Shown one piece after another: positions 17,502 through 26,063 of a DNA stretch of 64,000 nt. Below the pieces are notes generated by a model. The model saw only the letters and a program-made list of their open reading frames with translations, made no database searches and was not told the origin of the DNA. The number at the start of each line of letters is the position of its first letter. Position 1 is the first letter of the stretch. Source of the DNA: Pseudoalteromonas citrea (lineage in GTDB: Bacteria > Pseudomonadota > Gammaproteobacteria > Enterobacterales > Alteromonadaceae); NCBI RefSeq assembly GCF_000238375.3, contig NZ_AHBZ03000027.1, forward strand, positions 868,001 to 932,000, in the 5' to 3' direction. The position numbers and the translations under genes are program-made.

Positions 17502-20500
17502 ATGCCTAAAATATCAAAGCAGCCCGAGCGTCTTAGTGAGGTCAATCACCGCCATGTAACACTTGATCAGTTGGTGTTAGATATTATGACGCAAAACCCA
17601 AACGCCCCAGCGGTTGTGAGTCAGCAATGGCTTTTTAGCTTTGCACATTTAAGGCAACAAGTTGCTCAATGCCTAAGGCTAATGGATGACAACTTGGTGT
17701 GTCATACTCGCCCAATAGGTATTTATAGCAATGATAAACGCGTTGTATTGGCGAGTATGCTGGCCTGCATGATCCGCCGTACGCCGTTTGTATGCTTAGA
17801 CCCAAGTTTTCCGCAACTGCGCATTGATTATATGCTAGAGCACAGCCGAGCGGGGTGGGTATTGACTGACTGTCAGCATTTAACCTTTAGTGTGCCCAGT
17901 TTGTATGTGCCGATCACGGAACCTGACAAAGATCATGATAGTTTGTCGTGCTTAGTGGGGCAGAATATTGCGTGGGGACGGCATCAGCATGATTACAAAT
18001 ATCAAAATGAAGCGGACTTGGTGGCCTACATTGTATATACCTCAGGCACGACCGGGCAGCCCAAAGGTATTGAAATATCTCGGGCGAGCTTAGCGCATAA
18101 ACTAGAGTGCGCGCGTAACTTTTATTTTCTGAGTGAGTCAGACCGTTCATTATGCATGGTGTCGTGCTGCACTGATACCTTTATTCAGCAATGTATGATG
18201 ACGTTACTCGGAGGGGCCAGTTTGCACTTTAGTGACCGCTCTTTGGTTGACCCAGAAGACTTTGTACAGTTTTGTCAGTTGCATCATATTACGTTTACCG
18301 ACCTAGCCCCTAGCTTTTGCTTATCGTTATTAAGTGATGAACGCGCCACCATGTGGTGGCAGTATTTGTCGCTCAAAACATTGGTGCTCGGGGGGGAGGA
18401 ACTTAACCTCAGTATTGTTAAAAAGTGGCATATGCTGGGCTTGTTTACGCGGTGCCGTTTGGTGAATGAGTACGGGCCCTCTGAGGCGACAATTACTTCT
18501 GCAATTCATGAAGTACAGCCTGACGATAGGCATTTAAACCGTATTCCAATTGGTCATGCTGTGGGCGACAGTCAGTTACTTGTTCTTGATAAGGCTGGGC
18601 AACCAGCTAGTGAAGGAGAGTTATACATTGGCGGCACCGGCCTTGCGATTGGGTATTTACATGATGAGGCTAAAACTCAAGAAAAATTTGTTGAACTCCC
18701 CAGTGGTAATGGCTTTACGCGGTACTATCGAACAGGTGATTTGGTGAAGCAAGATGGTACAGGCTGCTTAACGTTTTTGGGTCGATTTGATAACCAAATA
18801 CAGATTATGGGCCAGCGCATTGAGCTAGATGGTATTGAAGCTGTGCTTGAAAAGTATCCGCAAGTAACGTTGAGCGCGGTTATTTGCTTTGAAAACCAGC
18901 TTATTGCTTATGTAACCTGTACCACCACATTAGATCACGCGCAGCTGCGAGCGCATCTGCAAGCCCTGTTACCTGCATATATGCACCCTAATTTTGTTGA
19001 GGTATTAAGTGAGTTACCACTTACACCGATTGGTAAAATCGATAAAAAAGCGCTGTATAGCAAGTATGAACAACACGCACTTATACAGCGCACTCAGGAA
19101 CAATCAACGCAAGAGCACCAACCAAACACTGTATTGAGTGCCACTGCGGAGGTGCTAAATATCCCCATAGCAGAACTCAATACATCGCGCAGCTTTAGAG
19201 ATAATGGCGGTGATTCATTGCGGGCATTAGCAGTACAGGCGCGCTGCAAACACAGTGATGTACCGGTAAAAATATGGCAACTGTTGTCTGACTCACCATT
19301 AGGTTCATTACCGCAAGAACACTCGGTGCAGCAACGCAGTAAATTTGATGACGCACTACTTAATTATACCCTGCCCAATAAACTTTCAATGATTGAAAGC
19401 CCCGAATTGGCTAAATGGTTAGTGACCTTCAGTTTGTATTGCGTACAGGCGTTTGAGGTAAAGAAAATCACCACCGTATTGAACATATTGCTGCGTAAAT
19501 ACCCAAGCTTAAGGCTGTGTTTTAACATACATCCTGAGCCATCTCAGCAGCTCACTTCGTTTACGCAAGTGGGGTATCACCCATTAGATTGTGAAAGCGA
19601 CACTGAATTTAAAGCCTTAGTTACGCAGCACTTTAGTGCGCACGTTGAGCGAATGGGTATTAGCGATAATTTGTTGACTGTGCAGGTATTCGATAGCGCA
19701 TTTGGGCAATATATTTGCTTTGCGATTAATCATATGCTGGTGGATGACGTGAGCCTAGCGCAGCTATCGAGCGATATGATGGTACTGTTGCATTCGCCTG
19801 CGCAGTTTTGTCGAAAAACCGATTTAGGGTTATTTCACTGGCAAAAGCAATTACATGGTATTGCGATGGAAGGCGGCTTTAATGACCAAGCAGATTATTG
19901 GCTTAATGCGTTGGATCATGCCTCACTGTTTTTTGAGCAACTTAATAAAAGGCCAGAACAGAATACTCGCAGCGCGCAGTATGTAGCTAAAAAAACGGTA
20001 TTTTCAGCCACTCAAATGGCCGACATTCGCACGCAATTAGCAGCGCAAGGGGTGAACATAGTGCATGGCGTGTACGCGGCATTGGCCGAGACTTTTTATT
20101 GGTTAACCGGAGAAAGTGAGCTGTTGTTATCACAAGATGTACATGGGCGTACTTATCAAGCTGGGTGTGTGGATGTTAGCCAATCCGTCGGGTGGTTTGC
20201 CAATAGCGTACCCCTGCTAATTACGCGTCATGCCAATCCCGCATTACAGCTAGCTCAAGCTAAGCAAGATGTTACTGAATTGCCTAATGGCGGTCATAGC
20301 TTTTTACAGCTCCTTTATTTTGCGCAGCATCATGCCTTGGCGGAAAAAGTAAAAACAGCACGGCCCTATGTACATGTGATATATGAAAATAATGCCTTGT
20401 TTAATCTCGACACGTTATTTGAATCAGCCGGCCTTGGGATCAGTGCACACAAGTTGCTCGACGAGCTGACGTTATCGCCTGATGAGGTGTTATATCACTT

Positions 20501-20636
20501 AGTACAAGTGACAATCACTGAATGTGAAAATGCAGGTTTGAGTATCAGTTTTAAAGCATCCAAACATATTTTAAATGAGCAGATCATTGAGCGCATGTTA
20601 CATAATACCGTGGCTGCACTGACGAAATTGGTGTAG
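17502..20636 (+). CDS. Nonribosomal peptide synthetase module, A-T-C
   Basis: The protein has 1044 residues. An adenylation domain comes first: A3 VYTSGTTGQPKGIE (about 176), A5 NEYGPSEAT, A7 YRTGDLV, A8 GRFDNQIQIMGQRIEL, A10 PIGKIDKK. A carrier domain follows with the phosphopantetheine serine in DNGGDSLRAL (about 570). Last is a condensation-type domain with NHMLVDDVS (about 742) in place of HHxxxDG; the second His is present and Asp-Asp replaces Asp-Gly. No thioesterase is present. The A4 region TDTFIQQ keeps the Asp expected for alpha-amino acid binding. A stand-alone A-T-C unit loads one amino acid and can join it to an amine or hydroxyl acceptor. With the upstream enzymes the product may be an aminoacylated glycoside. 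Confidence 0.9.
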   Translation: MPKISKQPERLSEVNHRHVTLDQLVLDIMTQNPNAPAVVSQQWLFSFAHLRQQVAQCLRLMDDNLVCHTRPIGIYSNDKRVVLASMLACMIRRTPFVCLDPSFPQLRIDYMLEHSRAGWVLTDCQHLTFSVPSLYVPITEPDKDHDSLSCLVGQNIAWGRHQHDYKYQNEADLVAYIVYTSGTTGQPKGIEISRASLAHKLECARNFYFLSESDRSLCMVSCCTDTFIQQCMMTLLGGASLHFSDRSLVDPEDFVQFCQLHHITFTDLAPSFCLSLLSDERATMWWQYLSLKTLVLGGEELNLSIVKKWHMLGLFTRCRLVNEYGPSEATITSAIHEVQPDDRHLNRIPIGHAVGDSQLLVLDKAGQPASEGELYIGGTGLAIGYLHDEAKTQEKFVELPSGNGFTRYYRTGDLVKQDGTGCLTFLGRFDNQIQIMGQRIELDGIEAVLEKYPQVTLSAVICFENQLIAYVTCTTTLDHAQLRAHLQALLPAYMHPNFVEVLSELPLTPIGKIDKKALYSKYEQHALIQRTQEQSTQEHQPNTVLSATAEVLNIPIAELNTSRSFRDNGGDSLRALAVQARCKHSDVPVKIWQLLSDSPLGSLPQEHSVQQRSKFDDALLNYTLPNKLSMIESPELAKWLVTFSLYCVQAFEVKKITTVLNILLRKYPSLRLCFNIHPEPSQQLTSFTQVGYHPLDCESDTEFKALVTQHFSAHVERMGISDNLLTVQVFDSAFGQYICFAINHMLVDDVSLAQLSSDMMVLLHSPAQFCRKTDLGLFHWQKQLHGIAMEGGFNDQADYWLNALDHASLFFEQLNKRPEQNTRSAQYVAKKTVFSATQMADIRTQLAAQGVNIVHGVYAALAETFYWLTGESELLLSQDVHGRTYQAGCVDVSQSVGWFANSVPLLITRHANPALQLAQAKQDVTELPNGGHSFLQLLYFAQHHALAEKVKTARPYVHVIYENNALFNLDTLFESAGLGISAHKLLDELTLSPDEVLYHLVQVTITECENAGLSISFKASKHILNEQIIERMLHNTVAALTKLV

Positions 20637-20840
20637 TTCAGGGGGGAGTATGTTAGTCGTGTTGTATTGGTTTGGCACGTTGAGAAATAGTACCGAGATA
20701 GGCGGTGTATAGTTGTGAGTTTTTATTGTAGGGATATAGGGTGGTGTTCACCTGCAAAAAATGGCCCGTGGTTACGGCGAAAACTGATAGATAGTTGATT
20801 TAAATTACAGTGATACAGTAATGGTATTGAGTAGGCCTCT

Positions 20841-21812
20841 TTAAAAAAGTGCCGATAATGGACTCGTGACACAATTAGCACCGCGTTCTAAAACATGGGT
20901 GTAAATCTGTGTGGTTTTTACATCACTATGACCTAGCTGTTCCTGTACAGTTCTAATATCAGCACCACTTTGTAGTAAATGGGTTGCAAAAGAGTGCCGC
21001 AATGTATGGCAGCTAACATTTTTGGTGATTAGTGCTGCTTTAGCTGCGCTTTTAATGGCCTTTCGTAAGCCTGACTCGTCAATATGGTGGCGACGCACAG
21101 CATTATGACTATGGGAGTCATAGCTGCGCTTTTGTGAGTAAAATAAATAATGCCATTGTGGGTCATAGGCTGCATTTGGATACTTCTTACTAAGTGAAAA
21201 AGGCAGCCAAACACCGGCATAATTGTTTACATTTAAATCGTTCTGGGCAACGGTTTTTGCTTGTTCTATTTGCGCTAAAAGTGCAGGCTTTAGCTCTGGA
21301 GCAAGCGTAACGATTCTATTTTTATTGCCTTTTCCTTGCCAAATTTTAATACTTGAGTAGTCAAAATCAATATCTTGTATTCGAAGGCGTGTGACTTCCA
21401 TAACGCGTAAACCACTGCCATACATAAGCTGGCAAGGTAATAAGACATTCGGGGAAAGATGCGTAAGTAGGGTTTTAACTTCTAATTGTGTTAACACCAC
21501 GGGCAGTTTGGTGGGTTGCTGGCTGTGATTAAAGTTTAGTGTATGTTTGAACGGTTGTTTTAAAAACTCTCGATATAAAAACACTAATGCATTCAAGGCC
21601 AAGGATTGCGTGCTGGGCGCTACATTCATCTCATTCGCCAGATGTGCTAAATAATGCTCTACATGGCGCTCTTTCATATCTTTAGGGTGCTGTTTATTAT
21701 GAAATAAAATATATTTATAGACCCAATAGACATAACTCTTAATGGTTCTTTTAGCGTATCTTCGGGTGATCATATAGCGCTCAAGCGCATTGAGAAAGGG
21801 TGAGTTAGCCAT
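20841..21812 (-). CDS. intI: Integron integrase
   Basis: The 323-residue tyrosine recombinase has the catalytic set Arg in YGSGLRVMEV (about 136), HTLRH (269-272), the second His of LGHSD (about 295) and Tyr in QIYTHV (about 304). Two integron-specific marks separate it from XerC/D: the insertion around DPQWHYLFYS, and the extra patch RRHHIDESGLRKAIKSA (LxxxHHxxxxLxxAxxxA type). It is transcribed away from the cassette array that starts at about 22034, the standard integron arrangement. It would recombine attI with attC sites by binding folded single strands. The frame looks intact and so potentially active. It converges on the NRPS operon. Confidence 0.93.
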   Translation of the reverse strand: MANSPFLNALERYMITRRYAKRTIKSYVYWVYKYILFHNKQHPKDMKERHVEHYLAHLANEMNVAPSTQSLALNALVFLYREFLKQPFKHTLNFNHSQQPTKLPVVLTQLEVKTLLTHLSPNVLLPCQLMYGSGLRVMEVTRLRIQDIDFDYSSIKIWQGKGNKNRIVTLAPELKPALLAQIEQAKTVAQNDLNVNNYAGVWLPFSLSKKYPNAAYDPQWHYLFYSQKRSYDSHSHNAVRRHHIDESGLRKAIKSAAKAALITKNVSCHTLRHSFATHLLQSGADIRTVQEQLGHSDVKTTQIYTHVLERGANCVTSPLSALF

Positions 21813-22034
21813 GTAATTAAACCTAAATGCATGTTTAAATAAACAGTAGTTTGATAACGGTTTTTTGCAAGGTGTTAACAGTGCCTATTTTATCGGGGCT
21901 ATTCCGGACTAATATGAGCCCGCAAAATAAGCGTTTGTATTTGTTCTTATTTTATATTATTTTGACAGAATTAAACGGGACACTGACCTGATTTTAGCGA
22001 TAGAAAACAAGGCCTGCGTCCTTCTAAAAAGCTG
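21813..22034 (+). other. attI region of the integron and intI promoter region
   Basis: The 220 bp between the IntI start and the first cassette hold no gene. The crossover point is placed at G^TTATAC (22034-22040). The sequence GTTATACAAAC there is the exact inverse of GTTTGTATAAC at 22993-23003, the beginning of the first attC, and this is the signature of a cassette's two ends. A second core-like GTTAGGT at 22088 is possible but lacks this match. No clear LexA box was seen. A TTGACA at about 21963 has no good -10 partner. Confidence 0.65.
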
Positions 22035-22112
22035 TTATACAAACTGGTCAGATACCTCTTGAATTTGACTGACTAATCCCCATATTGGTTAGGTGTCTTG
22101 GGGGGCGGAATT

Positions 22113-22985
22113 ATGAAGAAAATACTGGATGAAGTAGCTGAGTCTTTTAGTAACAATCAACAGCGTGTGTTTAGGAATATAAAAGACAGTGTTGGTTCCG
22201 AAGTCGCAATTGCTCTTGTAAGCATGCAGGGTGTGAGTAATACATCTCAACAAGAGATCGACTTCGTTGCTAATTTAATTGCCCCATTTTCTCCTTTTAA
22301 AATAAAATCTTATATTGTATCCCCAAAATCTTTGGAGCTCGAGGCTGTTGTAGAGAATAGCTATAAACTACGTGTTTTACCTCAGTACACTGTTAGACAG
22401 CCAGATACATCTAGGACTAACCGCAGTAAAAACTGGTCTGTTGACTTGGTATTAGAATTATTTACAGAGATTGGTGATCGTGAATATCAAATTGGTATTG
22501 TAGGTTTTGAGTATGATGGTCACTCTGATCATTACCTTGAAAGCGGTGTAAAAAAAGCCTATATCCGAGATGCAGGTATACTTCAAGAAAAGGGCTTCAA
22601 TCCAGTTAGAGTATCTCCATCTGGATGGAAAAATAATCCTCAACATTATGTTAAGGCTCTTAAAAAATTTGTTCGACGTAAAATCATAGAGTTTGAAAAA
22701 ATCCAATCAGCTTCCATCAAAGAAGCTTTGCCTTATGAAGTTGATGATGATTTTTACGAGTCCCCCGTTACATGTGTATTATGTAATGGTAAAGGTAAGT
22801 TTGGTGGCGATGATTGTCCCCCTTGCAGAGGGATGGGGTCATTATCGAGATACAACAATGATCAAATTGACCTCGAAGAGTACGAAAGCAATAAGTGCCC
22901 TAAATGTACTAGTGGTTCTTCGCGCTGTAAAGCGTGCAAAGGTTCTGGTGAGTTATCTCGTGAGCAGATGCTGGACTTGAACTAG
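22113..22985 (+). CDS. Cassette 1: predicted nuclease-like protein with DnaJ-type zinc fingers
   Basis: ATG 22113, behind GGGGGGCGGA, is preferred over the upstream TTG. The protein has 290 residues. The middle has WSVDLVLELF and then GFEYDGHSDHYLESGVKKAYIRDAGIL followed by GFNPVRVSPSGW. This acid-x10-20-ExD-x-H...RD..L...G...VR layout is reminiscent of PD-(D/E)XK/Vsr-like nucleases, but the catalytic Lys is not certain. The C-terminal 70 residues hold two CxxCxGxG-type pairs (CVLCNGKGK/CPPCRGMG and CPKC/CKACKGSG), as in the DnaJ zinc domain. It is the sole gene of the first cassette (22035-23090). A role in defence against foreign DNA is plausible, since integron cassettes often encode such functions, but is unproven. 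Confidence 0.6.
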   Translation: MKKILDEVAESFSNNQQRVFRNIKDSVGSEVAIALVSMQGVSNTSQQEIDFVANLIAPFSPFKIKSYIVSPKSLELEAVVENSYKLRVLPQYTVRQPDTSRTNRSKNWSVDLVLELFTEIGDREYQIGIVGFEYDGHSDHYLESGVKKAYIRDAGILQEKGFNPVRVSPSGWKNNPQHYVKALKKFVRRKIIEFEKIQSASIKEALPYEVDDDFYESPVTCVLCNGKGKFGGDDCPPCRGMGSLSRYNNDQIDLEEYESNKCPKCTSGSSRCKACKGSGELSREQMLDLN

Positions 22986-22992
22986 CGTAAAC

Positions 22993-23099
22993 GTTTGTAT
23001 AACAAGCACTTTAAACGGAACAAAAACAGTTGGCTACGTTTCGCTTCGCTCCACATTATAGCCAACAATTTTTGTCCGCTTAAGTGGGCGTTATAAACC
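22993..23099 (+). repeat. attC site 1 (complete)
   Basis: A palindromic recombination site follows cassette 1. R'' is GTATAAC (22997-23003) followed by AAGCACTTTAAACGGAAC. The complementary side is GTCCGCTTAAGTGGGC followed by R' GTTATAA (23090-23096). The centre contains nested complements (TTGGCTA with TAGCCAA, and GCTTCGCT), giving the usual single-stranded hairpin with unpaired bases. The site is about 100 bp long. Confidence 0.9.
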
Positions 23100-23123
23100 A
23101 AGTTTATCCCAAGGAGTAATTAC

Positions 23124-23633
23124 ATGTATAAAAATAAAATCTTACCTATTTTGGCTTTTTCACTATCATCATTTTCTTTAATGGCTGCAGACCAAGTTTC
23201 TAGTTATGCAAAAAAATCAGGTTATAGCTCATGCTTAACTGCAGTCTCTGATATTGAGAACTTTTTCGCAAAAGATAGTAACTATGGTTCTTGGGCGTTT
23301 GTTGCTAAAGAAGGAACTGACGATCAAATAGTGAATGCAACTTTAGAGTTAACCCATAATGATGGTTCCACTTTAGTTGACTTTACAATTGCACCAACAA
23401 AGGACGGCTCATGTTCTTATACATATACTCGAACGTTCTTTACTGAAAAAAGCTGCATGGCTACAACTAAAGAAGAATATATGAAAAATTCAAAATATAA
23501 AACGGAGATTAATAAAAACATTACGGGATTTGAAGATCCAAATGGTGCAAAACTACTTTTAATGACCGCAGGTACAGGATGTATTGTTCAAAAAAAAGAA
23601 GTCGGTTTCAGGCATAATAAGCAAGGTTTATAA
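23124..23633 (+). CDS. Cassette 2: secreted protein of unknown function
   Basis: The protein has 169 residues. A clear signal peptide (KNKILPILAFSLSSFSLMAA, cleavage about residue 21) is followed by a soluble domain with four Cys (YSSCLTA, DGSCSYT, KSCMATT, TGCIVQ), probably two disulfides, so it should be periplasmic. A GGAG ribosome site precedes the ATG. The stop codon lies inside the beginning of the next attC. The family is not recognised. Confidence 0.75.
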   Translation: MYKNKILPILAFSLSSFSLMAADQVSSYAKKSGYSSCLTAVSDIENFFAKDSNYGSWAFVAKEGTDDQIVNATLELTHNDGSTLVDFTIAPTKDGSCSYTYTRTFFTEKSCMATTKEEYMKNSKYKTEINKNITGFEDPNGAKLLLMTAGTGCIVQKKEVGFRHNKQGL

Positions 23634-23707
23634 CACATATGAGCCTTAACTCTGTCAATAGGCACTAATGTTCTTTTTGGCCGTTTTTATACAGTAGAAA
23701 TTTTAAC

Positions 23708-24955
23708 TGACACCCACGCAAATTTGATTGTTATTCATTCATTGCCTATCTTTTTAATTCAGCTTAAAAGATAGGCGGCTCATTCATGGCAACAGCACGA
23801 AAAAGACAAGTGAGTTTAACCGACACCAAATATTACCATTGTATTTCACGGTGTGTTCGTCGTGCGTATTTGTGTGGTGAGGATAAGGTAACAGGGCAAT
23901 CGTATGAACACAGAAGAGGTTGGATAGAAGCAAAGCTGCTGGAGCTTGCAAAAGTATTTTGTATTGATGTGTGTGCGTATGCGGTGATGAGTAACCATAC
24001 TCATATTGTGCTTTATGTAGATGATATAAAGTCTAAAAGACTGAGTGATAAAGCGATTATTATCAGATGGCATAAGCTGTTTAAAGGTACCATACTGTCT
24101 CATAAGTACCTTCAAGGTGAACGGCTAGACTCAGCGCAGCAATACTTTTTAAACAAAGACATTGAACAATTTAGAGAACGCTTATCGAGTATCAGTTGGT
24201 TTATGCGGGTGCTGAATGAAAGCATAGCTCGAAAAGCGAATAAAGAAGATAACTGTACAGGCAGATTTTGGGAAGGGCGCTTTAAATCACAAGCCTTGCT
24301 TGATGAAGCCGCACTGGCGGCGTGTATGGCGTATGTTGATTTAAACCCGATAAGAGCGAAAATGGCAGACACACCAGAAACCTCAGACTACACCAGTGCT
24401 AAAACACGCTGTGAACATGCCAAAGAGGGCAAACAACCTAAGCAATTAGCACGTTTTGCAGGCAGCCCCCGAAAGCACATGCCAAAAGGTATACCGTTTG
24501 AATTAAAGTCGTACTTAGAGCTGGTAGAGCTAACAGGCAGATGTATGCGAGCAGATAAGCGAGGCGTTATAAGCCCAATCAACTCTCCAATTCTAGACAG
24601 ACTCAACATAGCCCCAGAAAACTGGCAAAAACTCACTACACAATTTACCAAAGTATTCCATGGCGCAGTAGGTCGGCCTCAAAAGCTTGATAATTATTGT
24701 GCGAGCCTAGAAATAAAACGGCGGGCTAATTATAAGCAGTGTGAAAAGTTACTGGCTTAACTTTTAGGCCACCAAGGTAATCTCTATATAACCAATACAG
24801 CATGGTTTGGCGGCTTAGCCGTACCTTATTGCTGAGCATGAGTTCAGTTTTTCTCTATTTTGAGCTTATAGCACATGTAGTTAACTCAATTTTATTAACT
24901 AGACGATATCTCAGGTTGAACATTGCCTGCTTATTGGTTTTTTGAATGGGTGTCA
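23708..24955 (+). mobile_element. RAYT transposase module bounded by inverted TGACACCCA/TGGGTGTCA
   Basis: The Y1 transposase gene is flanked on the left by TGACACCCA (23708-23716), followed by AAATTTGATTG. On the right is TTTTGAATGGGTGTCACTG, with TGGGTGTCA at 24947-24955. The same 9-mer in inverted pairs occurs at 26253/26283 and 33708/33775 without a transposase. This fits a RAYT gene and its REP-like target repeats. Confidence 0.6.
23786..24760 (+). CDS. Y1 (IS200-like/RAYT) transposase
   Basis: The 324-residue protein has the HUH motif in AVMSNHTHIVLYVD (about residues 68-80), the two metal-binding His of Y1 transposases. The catalytic region includes YFLNKDIEQFRERLSSISWFMRVLNE, GRFWEGRFKSQALLDE and AYVDLNPIRAKMAD, which are strongly typical of REP-associated tyrosine transposases. 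It cuts single-stranded DNA at palindromic ends. The C-terminal extension of about 120 residues is longer than in IS200 TnpA. It has its own leader and interrupts the cassette array. Confidence 0.88.
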   Translation: MATARKRQVSLTDTKYYHCISRCVRRAYLCGEDKVTGQSYEHRRGWIEAKLLELAKVFCIDVCAYAVMSNHTHIVLYVDDIKSKRLSDKAIIIRWHKLFKGTILSHKYLQGERLDSAQQYFLNKDIEQFRERLSSISWFMRVLNESIARKANKEDNCTGRFWEGRFKSQALLDEAALAACMAYVDLNPIRAKMADTPETSDYTSAKTRCEHAKEGKQPKQLARFAGSPRKHMPKGIPFELKSYLELVELTGRCMRADKRGVISPINSPILDRLNIAPENWQKLTTQFTKVFHGAVGRPQKLDNYCASLEIKRRANYKQCEKLLA

Positions 24956-25122
24956 CTGTTTCTCTCTGTCACTGTTTCTCTCTGTTTTTTTGCTGTGGAT
25001 AAGTTCAGTTTTTCTGATCTTATCGTTGATAATGATATTGTTATAAGTTCAAATCAACGTATCATTTAGACTTAAAATTTAACAATCTTATCTTACCTAC
25101 AAATTAAAAATGGAGTTTTAAT
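24761..25122. other. Non-coding stretch between RAYT gene and cassette 3
   Basis: It contains the right REP-like end (24943-24955), a short direct repeat GTCACTGTTTCTCTCT (two copies, 24952-24980), and the attC right-half candidate GTTATAA at 25040. The segment TGAGTTCAGTTTTTCTCTAT (24839-24858) and the 70 nt after it recur, diverged, at 34427-34490. No gene is seen. Confidence 0.5.
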
Positions 25123-25440
25123 ATGACTGATCACACGTCAGTAAAAAATGCTATCAATGCTTTTTATAAAGGAGCTGGTTTAAACCTTACTTTCAAAGGA
25201 GATGTTAATGCTCGCGTAGCAGAAATCTTTGGTGAAATGATCTTTGCAACTCAGAAATGCTCAGCTGCATTAAGTTGGGTTCCACGTCCTAGTGGAGGGA
25301 AGGCAACAATATCTTGGATCGTAAAAAACTTTTCTCAAAGTGTTTTAAGACAGATAGAATCAAAGCAATCATTAACTTGTGCTAAAGAAGTAGTACGTAA
25401 TTATAGAACTAAATTACAGCTTGCTGCATTGGGTATATAA
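25123..25440 (+). CDS. Cassette 3, gene A: conserved 105-aa protein of unknown function
   Basis: The protein has 105 residues with no signal peptide or membrane segment. Features are SVKNAINAFYKGAGLNLTF, VAEIFGEMI, TQKCSAAL, WVPRPSGGKATISW and a helical C-terminus. A paralogue at 27354-27671 has the same length and about 63 per cent identical residues by direct count. The leader ATGGAGTTTTAAT before the ATG is also nearly shared. It is followed after 1 nt by gene B, so the two form a two-gene cassette. I do not recognise the family. Confidence 0.75.
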   Translation: MTDHTSVKNAINAFYKGAGLNLTFKGDVNARVAEIFGEMIFATQKCSAALSWVPRPSGGKATISWIVKNFSQSVLRQIESKQSLTCAKEVVRNYRTKLQLAALGI

Positions 25441-25441
25441 G

Positions 25442-25987
25442 ATGAAGATAATAATGTTTTTTTTGCTATTAATTATATCTGACAATGTATTTGCAACTAA
25501 TAATGTAAAACAATTCCCCAATTCAAAGTGCTCAGCAGGTACCTTACAGTTAAATATTGTTGATGTATCTTTCTGCCCTATGAAAGATGATTTAAAAAAA
25601 ATAAGTTTTCTTGGGTTATCTGACCACACAGTCACAATTTTTAATAATGGTAAAGAATTGACAATAGGCATTAATCCTCCAGATGTTGCTATATCAAACC
25701 TTCATAAAAAATTTAATATAACTGTGCATGAATTCTTCTTGAATTTATACGCAAATTCATTAAAAACTGACAAGTTAAGTGTAATAAAAGAAGCATTTGA
25801 TATAGATAGCTTTAATAAGATGAAGGTTTATCGTAAAGATGATTTATTTGCTTTTACTATTACTGGAAGTAATGTCGATTACGATAGGATTTATCTTAAT
25901 AAAGTAGACAGTGATGTAATTTATCAAATAACTGGTGAGTTTGATGAACAAGAACTTTTAGAAATACTTTCAAGGGTAGACTATTAA
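25442..25987 (+). CDS. Cassette 3, gene B: exported protein of unknown function
   Basis: ATG 25442 lies 1 nt after the stop of gene A. The protein has 181 residues. A signal peptide (KIIMFFLLLIISDNVFA) precedes a soluble domain with two Cys (SKCSAG, SFCPMK). Segments shared with the paralogue at 27677 include NLHKKFNITVHEFF (there DLHKKYNLSLPEYF), the RIYL/EIFI strand and TGEFDEQELLEIL (there GGEFTTQEATDLI). Overall similarity to the paralogue is far lower than for gene A. It is probably periplasmic. The family is unknown. Confidence 0.7.
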   Translation: MKIIMFFLLLIISDNVFATNNVKQFPNSKCSAGTLQLNIVDVSFCPMKDDLKKISFLGLSDHTVTIFNNGKELTIGINPPDVAISNLHKKFNITVHEFFLNLYANSLKTDKLSVIKEAFDIDSFNKMKVYRKDDLFAFTITGSNVDYDRIYLNKVDSDVIYQITGEFDEQELLEILSRVDY

Positions 25988-26063
25988 AAATATAATCGGG
26001 TAGCCGGAGGTCTCTAACCTCCAGCCCCCACACCACCCATCATGCGGGTCCGCAATGGGCGGT

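Larger units (their letters stand above)
23625..25046 (+). repeat. attC site 2, apparently split by a RAYT module
   Basis: The sequence GGTTTATAAC at 23625-23634 is the exact inverse of GTTATAAACC, the left end of cassette 2 at 23090-23099, so it is the R'' of cassette 2. The matching right half does not follow within 100 bp. The RAYT-type element 23708-24955 lies next, and after it ATATTGTTATAAG (R' candidate GTTATAA at 25040-25046) resembles the expected complement. The simplest reading is insertion of the RAYT element into the attC. Confidence 0.5.

Noticed and set aside
22088-22094. GTTAGGT as the attI crossover point
   Set aside because: Fits the GTTRRRY pattern, but GTTATAC at 22034 has an exact 11-base inverse at the first attC, which is stronger evidence for the cassette end.
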